This document shows positions 42,342-51,243 of a DNA stretch of 64,000 bases, one piece after another; within the stretch, counting starts at the first letter, position 1, and each line of letters begins with the position of its first letter. The position numbers and the translations under genes are program-made. The notes beneath the pieces were generated by a model. It saw only the letters and a list, made by a program, of their open reading frames with translations. It ran no database searches and was not told the origin of the DNA. This stretch comes from Fibrobacter sp. UWR3 (GTDB taxonomy: Bacteria; Fibrobacterota; Fibrobacteria; Fibrobacterales; Fibrobacteraceae): NCBI RefSeq assembly GCF_900143055.1, contig NZ_FRCW01000007.1, forward strand, positions 124,001 through 188,000, read 5' to 3'.

Positions 42342-44186
42342 CTATTCCGTAAACAATATTCCCCGGATGCGTAGCGTCTTGCTGCTTTTCGACTCTTCTT
42401 CCGCATGCAGGTATTTTATCCCGAACGTGGCCCCGTCGGTCTTGATTTGCCTTGTGGAGTCCTGCTTGAGCGTCTGCCTGTCGACGGTAAAGCTGTAGAC
42501 GGTCCTGGTTGCGCTTTCGCCTGCCGGGCCTGCGGTGCTGTCGGCGCATGCGTCACTCTCGTCGCTGTTGCAACTGCAGCCGCTGTCTTCTTTCAGCGAA
42601 ATCCGGAAGGTGAGCGTGTCGCCCGCGAATTCGAACTCATCGTTGTTGAAGTAATGGTCTATGGCGACGGCGCCCTTCGTGCCGCGGGGTACCTGGAGCA
42701 CCGCCTTGTCGGGGTACTCTATGCTGACCTCGAACTGATCGAACGGCTCTGCATCCGTGCTGTCCGAATCCTCGCAACATTCGTCTTCGGCGAGGTCGTT
42801 GGTGAATGCGTAGTCGTATCCTGTGATGGGGAGATATCCGGTGAATTCCGGGTTGTGTGCTTCGGCAAGCTCGAGCATTCGCGAAACAAGTAGCTTCGAG
42901 TTCTCGTCATCTTTTTTCCGCAGGTCGATAACGAATTTCCGGGCGTCATCCTTGCTGAGCGGGAACTCCGTGTAGCCCGCTTCGGCAAGGGCTTCCCTGA
43001 TGCTCCCCATCCAGACGCGCTGCGAAATGCTGTATGCGCTCAGCGGGGTATCGGTGATGACGAAGAAGAGCGCGCAGAATATGACGGCGATGTAGCGTGA
43101 CTTGCACTTGATTTTGTCGATGAGGAAGACCGCGATGATGACGTAGAAGTAGATGTTGATGGTCGCGGCGTAGATGCGTTCTGCCGAGATGCCGTAGTCG
43201 CTGATTCTGCGGATAAGGCCGACGGACATCATGGCCACGAGCGGGATGCACGCTGCGGGGAAAACCTTGAGGAGTTTTTTCTCGAACGTGTTGCCGGGAG
43301 CAAGGCGCGTGGGGTACAGGATGGTGACGAGCGCGAGCATGTACAGCATGAATCCCGAGACGAAATACGATACCATTCCCTGCGGCATATCCCACAGCAC
43401 GATGAACTTGACGATGTAGGCGTAAAAGAGGAGTATGGCGAGCGAAAGTACCGGCACGAAGAGGAACCGGATAGTGCTCGTGGCGAACTTGTTCAGCGCG
43501 GGTGTTTCGCTGTGGCATTCCTCGATGGCGGGGATGCCGCTGAAGTAGAGTATGGGGAAGACGGCACTTGCGCAGAAGTAGAAGATGTAGAAATAAACCT
43601 TCTCGTCGAATTCATGTTCGAAAAGTGCGCCAAAACAGAAGACGAGCGCTTCTACGGATGCGAGCAGGAGTGCTGTGACGAGCGCGGCGACAACTAGCGC
43701 CTTGAGGTTCTTGAATAGGAAAATCCAGAATGCGTTTTCGTCTTTGTTTTTCCAGAACGGGGCGATAAATATGCCGAGCGTGGCGGTCACGTACACAAGC
43801 GCGGTACTTGCAATAAAGTAATATGTCAGCGTGGAGTAATGTGCCAGCAATGAAAACTGCATCGCAACGCTGGAGGTGATACCGAAGGCAAGTATAATTG
43901 AAAGCGCGAGCCATGCTGCGCCCGAGATTGCCTGCGGCAACTTGCTTTCGTTTTTCAGGGATTCCTGCACGAGCGATGTCGTGAGGGAAATGAGCATCGC
44001 TGCGACAGGGTAGATACCGAGCCACGCGAGGAATCTCATTCCGGCGAGTCTTTCAAAGATTTCTGTATGTTCCGTGTTGTAAACAAGCGCGAAGAATGTG
44101 AAGAAGGCGAGTGCCGATGCGATGGGGAACCGCCTGAACGCGCTCGAAATCTGGCTCGGGTATTTTTTGAAAGCGTCAAGTACCAT
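42342..44186 (-). CDS. DUF4153 multi-pass membrane protein
   Basis: This 614-residue protein has about 11-12 predicted membrane helices in its first 420 residues, arranged as in DUF4153 (for example SVEALVFCFGALFEHEF and LALVTILYPTR). A soluble C-terminal domain of about 190 residues contains an acidic, Cys-containing stretch (LAEDECCEDSDSTDAEPFD and DSGCSCNSDESDAC) that is not typical of the family. A TATATTT box ends 5-6 nt before ATG. Function unknown. Confidence 0.75.
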   Translation of the reverse strand: MVLDAFKKYPSQISSAFRRFPIASALAFFTFFALVYNTEHTEIFERLAGMRFLAWLGIYPVAAMLISLTTSLVQESLKNESKLPQAISGAAWLALSIILAFGITSSVAMQFSLLAHYSTLTYYFIASTALVYVTATLGIFIAPFWKNKDENAFWIFLFKNLKALVVAALVTALLLASVEALVFCFGALFEHEFDEKVYFYIFYFCASAVFPILYFSGIPAIEECHSETPALNKFATSTIRFLFVPVLSLAILLFYAYIVKFIVLWDMPQGMVSYFVSGFMLYMLALVTILYPTRLAPGNTFEKKLLKVFPAACIPLVAMMSVGLIRRISDYGISAERIYAATINIYFYVIIAVFLIDKIKCKSRYIAVIFCALFFVITDTPLSAYSISQRVWMGSIREALAEAGYTEFPLSKDDARKFVIDLRKKDDENSKLLVSRMLELAEAHNPEFTGYLPITGYDYAFTNDLAEDECCEDSDSTDAEPFDQFEVSIEYPDKAVLQVPRGTKGAVAIDHYFNNDEFEFAGDTLTFRISLKEDSGCSCNSDESDACADSTAGPAGESATRTVYSFTVDRQTLKQDSTRQIKTDGATFGIKYLHAEEESKSSKTLRIRGILFTE

Positions 44187-44214
44187 ATGTTAAATATAAT
44201 ACTGTCGTGACTTT

Positions 44215-44366
44215 GTCATCCCCGCGGAGGCGGGGATCTTCCTTGCAGTTATGAATTTACGGGGGCTAACCGTTCGTCATCCCCGCGGAGGCGGGGATCT
44301 TCCTTGCAGTTATGAATTTACGGGGGCTAACCGTTCGTCATCCCCGCGGAGGCGGGGATCTTCCCT
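44215..44366. repeat. Tandem repeat, 61-base unit, about 2.5 copies
   Basis: Units start at 44215, 44276 and 44337. Each begins GTCATCCCCGCGGAGGCGGGGATC, a GC-rich hairpin, followed by a TATGAATTTACGGGGGCTAA segment. Located between DUF4153 and the next FISUMP gene. Confidence 0.8.
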
Positions 44367-44386
44367 TCATATCAGGAATCTTTGTA

Positions 44387-46450
44387 CTACTTCTTCACGC
44401 AGCGCACCGCGAGGAAGGTCTGGTCGGTGAATGCCGTCGGGTCCGTATCGGGGTAGGTATTCCGGTAGGTTTGCGGATTGGTGTAGTATCCCCAGAATTC
44501 AACTTCGTAGTACCCTACCTTGGCGATAAGTCGTTCTCCTTTTTCGTTGGACTCGTTCATCCATAAGAGGGCGGTGTACCCTTGCCAGGGTGAATAGGGC
44601 TGGTCGGTGTCAATGATTCTTCCGCTCAGTATAAAACTCAGTCCGTAGGTGTCGGGCGCTGAATAACTGCTCCCTGTACCGCCCAGTTGCGAAATGTTGT
44701 GCGGGGTTTCCGGTTGCCTTGTCCCGAGCGTGAGTATGTCGCTGGAATCGGGGAGGTTCCACCCTTCGGGGCATACCTTGGCCGCGACGTTCACGCTGTA
44801 GTACCTTCCGATATTCTTGCAACTGTCATCGAGGCAGCGTGTTTCCTTCGCGAGTTCGCTTTCGGTAAATCCGGCGTACTTCATGTTCTCCGCAATCCAT
44901 GTACGGCCCTTGTATTCTATCGTGTGATAGACGTAGTTGTCGCGCGGGTCCTTGAAACTTCCGTAATCAATTTCGGGGTTAAAGTAGTATTCCGCCGGAT
45001 AGTCGGTATGCCATTCGTACGTGGGGCGCCATGTCTTGTTGAAGCAGATGTATTCGGTGAAGTTTGTCCAGACTTTTTCGTTGACGATTTTGATGCGTTG
45101 GTTGTCGGTATCGCAGGGCCTGTTGTAGAACTCGCTCCATCTCCCGTCCTGGCAAACGTAGTACATGTTCGGATCGTTTTCGCTCTGTTGCGTCTGCCCG
45201 TCGGTAGTGCATTCCGTCTTTGACATTTCGATGTCGTTCTGGTTCGCGTAATCCCAGCCTTCGTCCATGCAGGGGGCGTCAGCATTGTAGAAGTCGTAAC
45301 TCCTGCAGAAGTGTTCCTTGCGGCACACATAGGTTTTGGCCGGGTTATTCGGGCTTGTGTACAGTTTACCGTGCTTGTCGCAGGGCACGTCGAAGGTTTC
45401 TGCATCGATGGTTTCTGCTTCGTACCAGCCCGAGTCGAGACTGCATACAAATGATTTGCTGATGGGCTTGCCCCCGTATAAGATGTACTTGCCTTCCCTG
45501 TTGCAGGGTTGATTGTACGTGTAGACCTCTTTGTCGGTGGGGATGTCCCAGCCGGTTTTGCGGCATATAAAGCGGATATTCCCGATGCCGATGGAATCAG
45601 TCATGTATTCCCCAATGCGGATGGAATCCTTCAGGTCGGTAGTGCAATAGGGAATGTCAAAGCACTTACGTGCAACGTTGTTCACGATGAACTTGGGTAC
45701 GGGGCGCGAAAAGCCTCCAGCACATCCCTTGGGTGTGTATGCCGTATTGTCGTAGAGGATGTAGTTGGGGAATGCACTTGCCGAATATATGGTGGAAACG
45801 TCGTTTTTCCGGAATTGAAACAGGTCGCTAAAGTTGCAGTAGTATTTTTTCTCGAGGGTGCCGGTCCTTGCGAATGTTTCTGCCACTTCCTTGAAGAACT
45901 CGGATTTCGTGGTCCCTCCGAAAATGTAGTCAAGCGCATAGTCGATGAACTTTGTATCGACGCCCGGGTGCTCGCGGAGTATGCTGTCTACGCCGATGAC
46001 GCCGAGCAGTTCCCACTTGGCGGTGGTATCTGCCGCATCTTTGGACAATCCGCCTTGGGTCAGTACTTCGATGCGGCCCGCAAGGACGCTGTCGAGCGTG
46101 ATGAGGTTCAGCGTGGTGCTTGTCGTGGCGGTGTCTATGCCGCCTATGCCACCGCAGCCGATTCCGCCTATACCGCCGTATTCGCCGCCAATTAATATGT
46201 CGCGTGTGTTGGTGTCGATGATGGCGTAGATGTGCTGTTCAATGGTTTCTGGGTTGTTCGGAGTTTTGCTCGCGGAACTCGAGGATTCCGGTTCGCCCGG
46301 CTCGGGTTCGCCGACGACTTCGCTTGAGGAACTTTCGCCCTGCGCGATGACCGTGTTCTCGTCTTCGGTGGTGCCCGTCACCTTCTCCGAACAGGAGCAG
46401 GCGAAAAACGCAATGAAGCATGCGGGTAGAATTAGCTTAATCTTGCTCAT
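44387..46450 (-). CDS. Cys-rich FISUMP lipoprotein paired with TIGR02147 gene
   Basis: This 687-residue protein has a lipobox (FIAFFACSC), a Ser/Pro/Glu linker, and a Gly-rich patch (GGEYGGIGGIGCGGIGGID). A helical region follows, then about six small modules of the form C…W…C (for example RFICRKTGWDIPTD, FVCSLDSGWYEAE, YVCQDGRWSEF). It ends with one FISUMP domain (about 545-687: WIAENMKYAG, VCPEGWNLPD, LAVRCVKK). Its start overlaps the TIGR02147 stop by 14 bases, so they form one transcript. Confidence 0.85.
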   Translation of the reverse strand: MSKIKLILPACFIAFFACSCSEKVTGTTEDENTVIAQGESSSSEVVGEPEPGEPESSSSASKTPNNPETIEQHIYAIIDTNTRDILIGGEYGGIGGIGCGGIGGIDTATTSTTLNLITLDSVLAGRIEVLTQGGLSKDAADTTAKWELLGVIGVDSILREHPGVDTKFIDYALDYIFGGTTKSEFFKEVAETFARTGTLEKKYYCNFSDLFQFRKNDVSTIYSASAFPNYILYDNTAYTPKGCAGGFSRPVPKFIVNNVARKCFDIPYCTTDLKDSIRIGEYMTDSIGIGNIRFICRKTGWDIPTDKEVYTYNQPCNREGKYILYGGKPISKSFVCSLDSGWYEAETIDAETFDVPCDKHGKLYTSPNNPAKTYVCRKEHFCRSYDFYNADAPCMDEGWDYANQNDIEMSKTECTTDGQTQQSENDPNMYYVCQDGRWSEFYNRPCDTDNQRIKIVNEKVWTNFTEYICFNKTWRPTYEWHTDYPAEYYFNPEIDYGSFKDPRDNYVYHTIEYKGRTWIAENMKYAGFTESELAKETRCLDDSCKNIGRYYSVNVAAKVCPEGWNLPDSSDILTLGTRQPETPHNISQLGGTGSSYSAPDTYGLSFILSGRIIDTDQPYSPWQGYTALLWMNESNEKGERLIAKVGYYEVEFWGYYTNPQTYRNTYPDTDPTAFTDQTFLAVRCVKK

Positions 46451-47294
46451 TGCTTGTCTCCTTTTTTACAACCCTATTATTTACTTTGTCCGAAAGCGGG
46501 AAAAGCTGCAGGTTCACGCGATACACCTGGTTGATGTTCTCGCATTCGCGCGCGATGTCGATAATTTTTTTGCGGCAGTCGTTTATCGTTTCTACGATTC
46601 GGGCGTAGGCGGCCTCGTCGATTCCCATGGTGACGCCCGTAATGTTGCGCTCCTCGGGGCTATCCGTGTCGATGGATTGCATGGCGAGGCCCGCCATTTC
46701 GCGGTTCATGGACCGGATGGCGAGCGGGATGGCCTCTTTCGAGCCCTTCACGGATTTTTCCGTCTGCTCGTAGGTTCCCTTGCCCGTCTTTACGAGAAAC
46801 CCCGCCTTCACCAGGAACTGGAGCGCATCCTGCACGTCGAGTGCCGATGTCTTGTTCCTGATGCTCGCTGCGATTTCGCCCGGTGCCGCTCCTGGCATTA
46901 TCGGGGCGAGTTCGCGCACGATGGGGCAGGCGGGCGTTTCGTAGTAGTGGAAGGCTTCGGCATCGACGATGCGTATCTTGTTGAGCCTGGCCTCCTGTTC
47001 GAGTTCGCGAAGTGCCGCCTCCTTCTCCGCGGCACTTTTCGCGTTCCCGAATTTTACGAGCAGCCCGAAATAGGTGTAGTCGAACCCCTCTAACCCCATG
47101 GCTCGCGCAACCTTCGCTATTCCGGGCTTGCTCAGGCGCGTCCCCCCGTCGCAAACCAGCTTGAGGTATGTCGGTGAGACAAAACCGGCGAGGCTTGCGA
47201 ATTCGCGCCATGTGAAATAAGAAACCCTCTTGCGCTCCTCGTAGAAGTCGCGCATGTAGGTACGGTAGTCACTGTACTCGGTTATTGGCTTCAT
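46437..47294 (-). CDS. TIGR02147 family protein, likely regulator
   Basis: This 285-residue soluble protein has the family's N-terminus (ITEYSDYRTYMRDFYEERKR, YFTWREFASLAGFVSPTYLKLVCDG), which resembles a helix-turn-helix, and the C-terminus with YRVNLQLFPLSDK. The family is largely restricted to Fibrobacter and relatives, and its members are presumed transcriptional regulators. It heads an operon with the Cys-rich FISUMP lipoprotein. A TATTAT box sits about 10 nt before ATG 47294. Confidence 0.85.
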   Translation of the reverse strand: MKPITEYSDYRTYMRDFYEERKRVSYFTWREFASLAGFVSPTYLKLVCDGGTRLSKPGIAKVARAMGLEGFDYTYFGLLVKFGNAKSAAEKEAALRELEQEARLNKIRIVDAEAFHYYETPACPIVRELAPIMPGAAPGEIAASIRNKTSALDVQDALQFLVKAGFLVKTGKGTYEQTEKSVKGSKEAIPLAIRSMNREMAGLAMQSIDTDSPEERNITGVTMGIDEAAYARIVETINDCRKKIIDIARECENINQVYRVNLQLFPLSDKVNNRVVKKETSNEQD

Positions 47295-47494
47295 GTGAGT
47301 AAAAATAATACAAATTAGGCGAAAAAGCAACAAAAAAACGCAATTTTTATAAAAATAATTTGTGTTTTGAAAAATATGATACAAGATGCAACGTATATGA
47401 TACGCGGGTGTATTATATGCGGGCCGGGGGCGTGTTGCGGGGTTGCGCTCGGGTCGCGTTGCGGGTTGCGATTAAAAAAATGTATCTTTACTGC

Positions 47495-48625
47495 ATGGCG
47501 ATGGTAACAGAAGTTTTCACTCCGGCAATGTTCCGGGCAATGGCCGCGAAGGGCTACACGCAAGAGGATTTGTGCTTGCGTGTCGGCTGGTCGCGCCGCA
47601 AGATTGTGGACAACTTCACGATGGAACTTGCCGCGGCCATCGAGTTTCTGCTCGACACTCCTGCGAAGGAACTGTGGAATTTCCGGAAGGGCGAATTGCG
47701 TGCTTTGCAGGCGGGCCGCAGGGAATTCAACCGCATGCTGTGCTCGCGCGAGGTTATCGCGTGGGCGCGCCGCTTCCCGGTGCGTGAACTGGAATCGCGC
47801 GGGCTTATTGCGAGCGCCGCCGGCATGGGCACCGCTGGCATGGGTGCTATCGGCCACAACGAGGCCTCTGCGACTGCTGCGACCACTGCGTGCAATTCGC
47901 ATGCGCAGCGTTACGAATCGGGGCTCGTTCCCCGCGAGGTAATGAAGTTCATGGGCGTCGCGAGTATTGCCGGCTGGCAGAAGGCCTACGCGATTGCGCA
48001 AGATACGCTCAACCCGCACGCCTATTCCGCATGGCTGCGCGTCGGGGAACTCCAGGTGAGCCGCCCTCCCGCAGATTTCGAGATCGACCGCGGGTGCATC
48101 GCGCGTAACCTTGCCTTCTTGCGGAACAATGCGGTGCCTTACAGGGCCGGACTGCGGCGCGTATTTGTGGAAACTCTCCGCAAGTGCGATGTCGCCGTAT
48201 TGCAGGTGCCCGCGTTCCTTGCGGCGCCAGCCCCGCGGGCGGCGTGCTTCTGGAAGGGTGCGCGCCCGGTACTGCAACTGCCCACGGGTACGGCAAGCGA
48301 TGGCGACTTCATGGAATCCGCATACGGCGCGATGGGGCATATCCTGTATAACCGCAAGAGGCTCTCGTGTCTCGTGACTGCGGATAAAGTAATTTCGAGC
48401 GATCCCGCGCGGGGTGTTGCCGCAATGCGCATCGCAGAGAACCTACTGCTCACCGAAGCCGAGGAATGCGAGATTATTTGCTGCGGGCGATTCGAGGAAC
48501 CGCGCTGCATCGAGTATTTTTCACGTGCGTTCCACGTGCGCCCGGGTATCATCGTCACGCGCCTGCAGGCCCAGCGGAAAATCCCCGCGATAAGCCCGCT
48601 GAACGCATTTAAAATAGCGGTTTAG
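47495..48625 (+). CDS. HTH protein with degenerate ImmA/IrrE-like domain
   Basis: This 376-residue protein has an N-terminal XRE-like segment (FRAMAAKGYTQEDLCLRVGW), a helical middle, and a C-terminal region (about 175-376) that follows the ImmA/IrrE peptidase pattern: GLRRVFVETL, ACFWKGARPVLQLPTG, then SAYGAMGHILYNRKRL where active members have HELGHILLH. The zinc-binding HExxH has become GAMGHI, so proteolysis is unlikely. Start may be 47495 or 47501; a TATCTTTA box lies about 6 nt upstream, suggesting a leaderless message. Probably a regulator or antitoxin derived from a HigA/ImmA protein. Confidence 0.6.
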   Translation: MAMVTEVFTPAMFRAMAAKGYTQEDLCLRVGWSRRKIVDNFTMELAAAIEFLLDTPAKELWNFRKGELRALQAGRREFNRMLCSREVIAWARRFPVRELESRGLIASAAGMGTAGMGAIGHNEASATAATTACNSHAQRYESGLVPREVMKFMGVASIAGWQKAYAIAQDTLNPHAYSAWLRVGELQVSRPPADFEIDRGCIARNLAFLRNNAVPYRAGLRRVFVETLRKCDVAVLQVPAFLAAPAPRAACFWKGARPVLQLPTGTASDGDFMESAYGAMGHILYNRKRLSCLVTADKVISSDPARGVAAMRIAENLLLTEAEECEIICCGRFEEPRCIEYFSRAFHVRPGIIVTRLQAQRKIPAISPLNAFKIAV

Positions 48626-48636
48626 CACCCGCTGGC

Positions 48637-48657
48637 ATCCCCGCTTTAGGTGGGGAT
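48637..48657 (+). terminator. Hairpin terminator
   Basis: ATCCCC…GGGGAT stem followed by TTTCCCTTTT, 11 bases after the stop of the preceding gene. It also resembles the ATCCCCGC hairpin of the 61-base repeat. Confidence 0.5.
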
Positions 48658-48754
48658 TTCCCTTTTATACAGACCAAATGGCTACGTTTTGCCGATTTAG
48701 TCTGCTTTTAGAGATGGGTTTCCCGCCCTTAAATGTGAAAAAAACGAATTTCGG

Positions 48755-49064
48755 CAGACTAAATGGCTTTGAATCCTTGCTTTGGTCTGCTCGCCAGCCG
48801 TAAAACCATCCAAATTGTTGCATACAAACTAAAAATCGGCAGACTAAATGGCTTTGAAACCTTGCTTTGGTCTGCCCGCCAACCGTAAAACCATCCAAAT
48901 TGTTGCCTACAAACTAAAAATCGGCAGACTAAATGGCTTTGAAACCTTGCTTTGGTCTGCCCGCCAGCCGTAAAACCATCCAAATTGTTGCCTACAAACT
49001 AAAAATCGGCAGACTAAATGGCTTTGAATCCTTGCTTTGGTCTGCCCGCCAACCGTAAACCAGC
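48755..49064. repeat. Tandem repeat, 85-base unit, about 3.6 copies
   Basis: Units start with CAGACTAAATGGCTTTGA at 48755, 48840, 48925 and 49010, and differ at only a few positions. A degenerate copy lies at about 48671 and an 18-base GCCGTAAACCAGCTTGG repeat follows to about 49100. Situated in a 512-base gap between convergent genes; no gene seen in it. Confidence 0.85.
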
Positions 49065-49137
49065 TTGGCCGCCGTAAACCAGCTTGGCCGCCGTAAAACA
49101 GCTCGCCCTAGTCCATGCGCCGCACGCGGCGCCCACG

Positions 49138-49788
49138 CTACCCGTTAACTAATTTCACGAACTCGCGGCATACCGCCTCGGGGTCGCTCTTCCCGAAAAT
49201 CGCGGAGCCCACCACGAACACGTTCGCGCCCGCTTCCTTGCAGGCGAGGATATTGTCGAGCTTCACGCCGCCGTCAATCTGGATGTCGAGTTCCGGCTTC
49301 ATCGCGCGCAGTTCGCGGATTTTGTCGAGGCAGTACGGGATAAGGCTCTGGCCACCAAAGCCAGGGTTCACCGACATGATGAGCACCATGTCCACGATGT
49401 CGAGCACGTACTTTATGCTTTCTAGCGGGGTCGCCGGGTTGATAGCCACCGCGGGCTTCACGCCGAGTTCCCTAATCTGGTGCAGCAGGCGGTCGAGGTG
49501 GTTTGTGGTTTCGGCGTGCACGCTGATGATGCTTGCACCCGCCTTCGCAAATTCGCCCACGTAGTTTTCGGGATTCTCGATCATCAGGTGGCAATCGAGC
49601 GGGAGCTTGGTGCCCTTGCCCACGCATGCGGAAATCCCCGGGCCGAAACTGATGTTCGGCACGAAGTGTCCGTCCATGATGTCGAGGTGCACGAGGCCTG
49701 CGCCGCCGTTTTCGATGGCCTTGAGGCCGTTACCGAGTTCGAGGAAGTTAGCGTTCAGCACGCTGGGGGCGATAATTTGTTTGAGCAT
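49138..49788 (-). CDS. rpe: Ribulose-phosphate 3-epimerase
   Basis: This 216-residue TIM-barrel enzyme has complete motifs: IAPSVLNANF, HLDIMDGHFVPNISFGP, LDCHLMIENPE, ILIMSVNPGFGGQ-type loop (VLIMSVNPGFGGQ) and IQIDGGVKLDN. Interconverts ribulose 5-phosphate and xylulose 5-phosphate in the pentose phosphate pathway. Full length; standard start. Confidence 0.95.
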   Translation of the reverse strand: MLKQIIAPSVLNANFLELGNGLKAIENGGAGLVHLDIMDGHFVPNISFGPGISACVGKGTKLPLDCHLMIENPENYVGEFAKAGASIISVHAETTNHLDRLLHQIRELGVKPAVAINPATPLESIKYVLDIVDMVLIMSVNPGFGGQSLIPYCLDKIRELRAMKPELDIQIDGGVKLDNILACKEAGANVFVVGSAIFGKSDPEAVCREFVKLVNG

Positions 49789-49979
49789 ACGCCAAAATTA
49801 GCAAAAAGCAAGGCCCGGCGCATCACCAAACCAGAAATACACTTCTTCAAACCCAAAATAAACATCATCAAGCCGGAAATACGCATCGTCAGCCCCCAAA
49901 ACGCCTTCATTTTACATCTAGCCACGAAACTTATTTTTTACTAACTTTGAACCCGAACTTAACATTAGGAGATAAAATC

Positions 49980-50306
49980 ATGGCTAAGACTACTGCAAAC
50001 AAGGTCGCAAAGGCCCCCGCAAAGAAGGCCGCCGCCAAGCCGGCCGCCGAAAAGAAGGCCGCTCCGAAGGCCGCCGCCGCGAAGAAGGTCGCCGTCGAAT
50101 TCGTCGCCGACTGCCCGCTCGCAACGACCGTTTCCGTCGCCGGTTCCTTCAACAACTGGGCTGTCGACAAGGACATGCTCAAGAAGGACAAGAAGACTGG
50201 CCTCTGGACTGCGAAGATTTCCCTCGCCGCTGGCGACTACGAATACAAGTTCGTGTGCGACGGCAAGAACTGGGACGCAGGCGACAACAAGATCAAGCAC
50301 GTCTAA
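49980..50306 (+). CDS. Glycogen-binding (CBM48/AMPK-beta-like) domain with H1-like tail
   Basis: This 108-residue protein has an N-terminal 35-residue tail of Ala/Lys/Pro (KAPAKKAAAKPAAEKK), like bacterial histone H1 proteins, followed by an early-set glycogen-binding domain: TVSVAGSFNNWAVDKDML, GLWTAKISLAAGDYEYKFVCDGKNWDAGDN. That domain binds alpha-glucans in branching and debranching enzymes and AMPK; here it stands alone. Fibrobacter stores glycogen, so a role on glycogen granules is plausible. Ribosome-binding site TTAGGAG. Confidence 0.8.
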   Translation: MAKTTANKVAKAPAKKAAAKPAAEKKAAPKAAAAKKVAVEFVADCPLATTVSVAGSFNNWAVDKDMLKKDKKTGLWTAKISLAAGDYEYKFVCDGKNWDAGDNKIKHV

Positions 50307-50318
50307 TTAACGTTCTTT

Positions 50319-50350
50319 GTCATTCTGGAGCGCAAGGCGCGATAGAATCC
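50319..50350. repeat. Dispersed palindromic repeat
   Basis: GTCATTCTGGAGCGCAAGGC… type element, the same family as the one inside the signal peptide at 1960-1991. Confidence 0.6.
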
Positions 50351-50361
50351 ATATAGAAATT

Positions 50362-50390
50362 ACGCCGGGCTAATCGCTCGGCGTTTTTTG
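50362..50390 (+). terminator. Rho-independent terminator
   Basis: Nine-pair stem ACGCCGGGC/GCTCGGCGT followed by six T after the glycogen-binding protein gene. Confidence 0.8.
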
Positions 50391-50763
50391 CTAGATATCA
50401 TATTATGGTGTGTAAAGATGCGTTTGCTCACATTTCTGGTGCGACCCTATTGCGCCAGCGTCTTGGTTTAATTATATTTACACTTACATAGCGGGGTAAC
50501 CTGCGTCCGGATTTATGGAGCTTTGCTTCTTATTATCTTCTTGACTGGAATCGGCAAAATTCAAACGCGGAAGGTAATAGGCAAACGCTCACGTCCCGTT
50601 CGGGGCGTGGGTTGTTGATTTTTGTTTGTGCGTTATGGCTTTGCCGAGCCTCAGTCTGCAAGCAATCGATTGGCAACACACGCCTTTTTCTATGCAATGA
50701 CCGCCTTTGATTGGCCCTCCGTTTTTTCGCCGCTTTCCTCCCCGCAAAAAAAACGGAGACTCT
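50391..50763. other. 373-base gap without recognisable gene; promoter/leader of following operon
   Basis: Holds a TATATTT box near 50477, a CACGTCCCG…CGGGGCGTG hairpin near 50600, and pyrimidine-rich sequence up to ACGGAG before the next start. Short frames here lack a convincing ribosome-binding site. An untranslated leader or small RNA is possible. Confidence 0.35.
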
Positions 50764-51243
50764 ATGGAAATCAAAGCGCGTTTTTCCCGATACGTTCCTG
50801 CATGCGCCGCCCTTGCTACTGCGGCAATCCTCCTGTGTTCGTGCGCGACAAACCCTCCCGCATGGTACAAGGCGGGTTACTCCAAGTACGAAACTGATAA
50901 TGCGCTTGCCCAGTGCGAATACGACGTGAGCATGCAGATGCTGCCCGACGACAAGCAGGGCCGCGCCGTGAACAACTGCATGATTCGCCAGGGCTTCCGT
51001 TTTGTGGACAACCCGCCCGACGACCCGGAAATGGACCACTACGTACCCCCCGCACAGCAGCCTGCACATGCGGCGCCGCAACCCGCTCAACCTGCACCTG
51101 CATCGCAACCCGCATACCAGTCGCCCGCCCAGCCTGCTCCGGCCCCGCAGCCTGCATACCAGCAGCCCGCCCAACCCGCTCCTGCACAGCCTGCGCGCAA
51201 CCAGATGATCGATGAATCCGGGGATAACCAATGGTGGAAATAA
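50764..51243 (+). CDS. Lipoprotein with Pro/Ala/Gln-rich repeat tail
   Basis: This 159-residue protein has a lipobox (AAILLCSC, then ATNPPAWYK), a small conserved domain with Cys residues (ALAQCEYDVSMQ, VNNCMIRQGFRFVDN), and a C-terminal tail of imperfect PAQPAPAPQPAYQ repeats likely to span the periplasm or peptidoglycan. The conserved part resembles small outer-membrane lipoproteins seen in many Gram-negatives. First gene of a five-gene run; overlaps the next by 13 bases. Confidence 0.75.
   Translation: MEIKARFSRYVPACAALATAAILLCSCATNPPAWYKAGYSKYETDNALAQCEYDVSMQMLPDDKQGRAVNNCMIRQGFRFVDNPPDDPEMDHYVPPAQQPAHAAPQPAQPAPASQPAYQSPAQPAPAPQPAYQQPAQPAPAQPARNQMIDESGDNQWWK

Noticed and set aside
44215-44366. 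CRISPR array
   Set aside because: Segments between the hairpins are identical, so this is a plain tandem repeat.
47315-48340. 341-residue open frame antisense to the ImmA-like gene
   Set aside because: No motif, Arg/His-rich, and it runs into the promoter of the TIGR02147 gene.
48665-48983. Short minus-strand frames encoding repeated DGFT/QTKARFQS peptides
   Set aside because: They are translations of the 85-base tandem repeat, without ribosome-binding sites.
48755-49064. CRISPR array
   Set aside because: The units are nearly identical over their whole length, so there are no unique spacers, and no cas genes are present.
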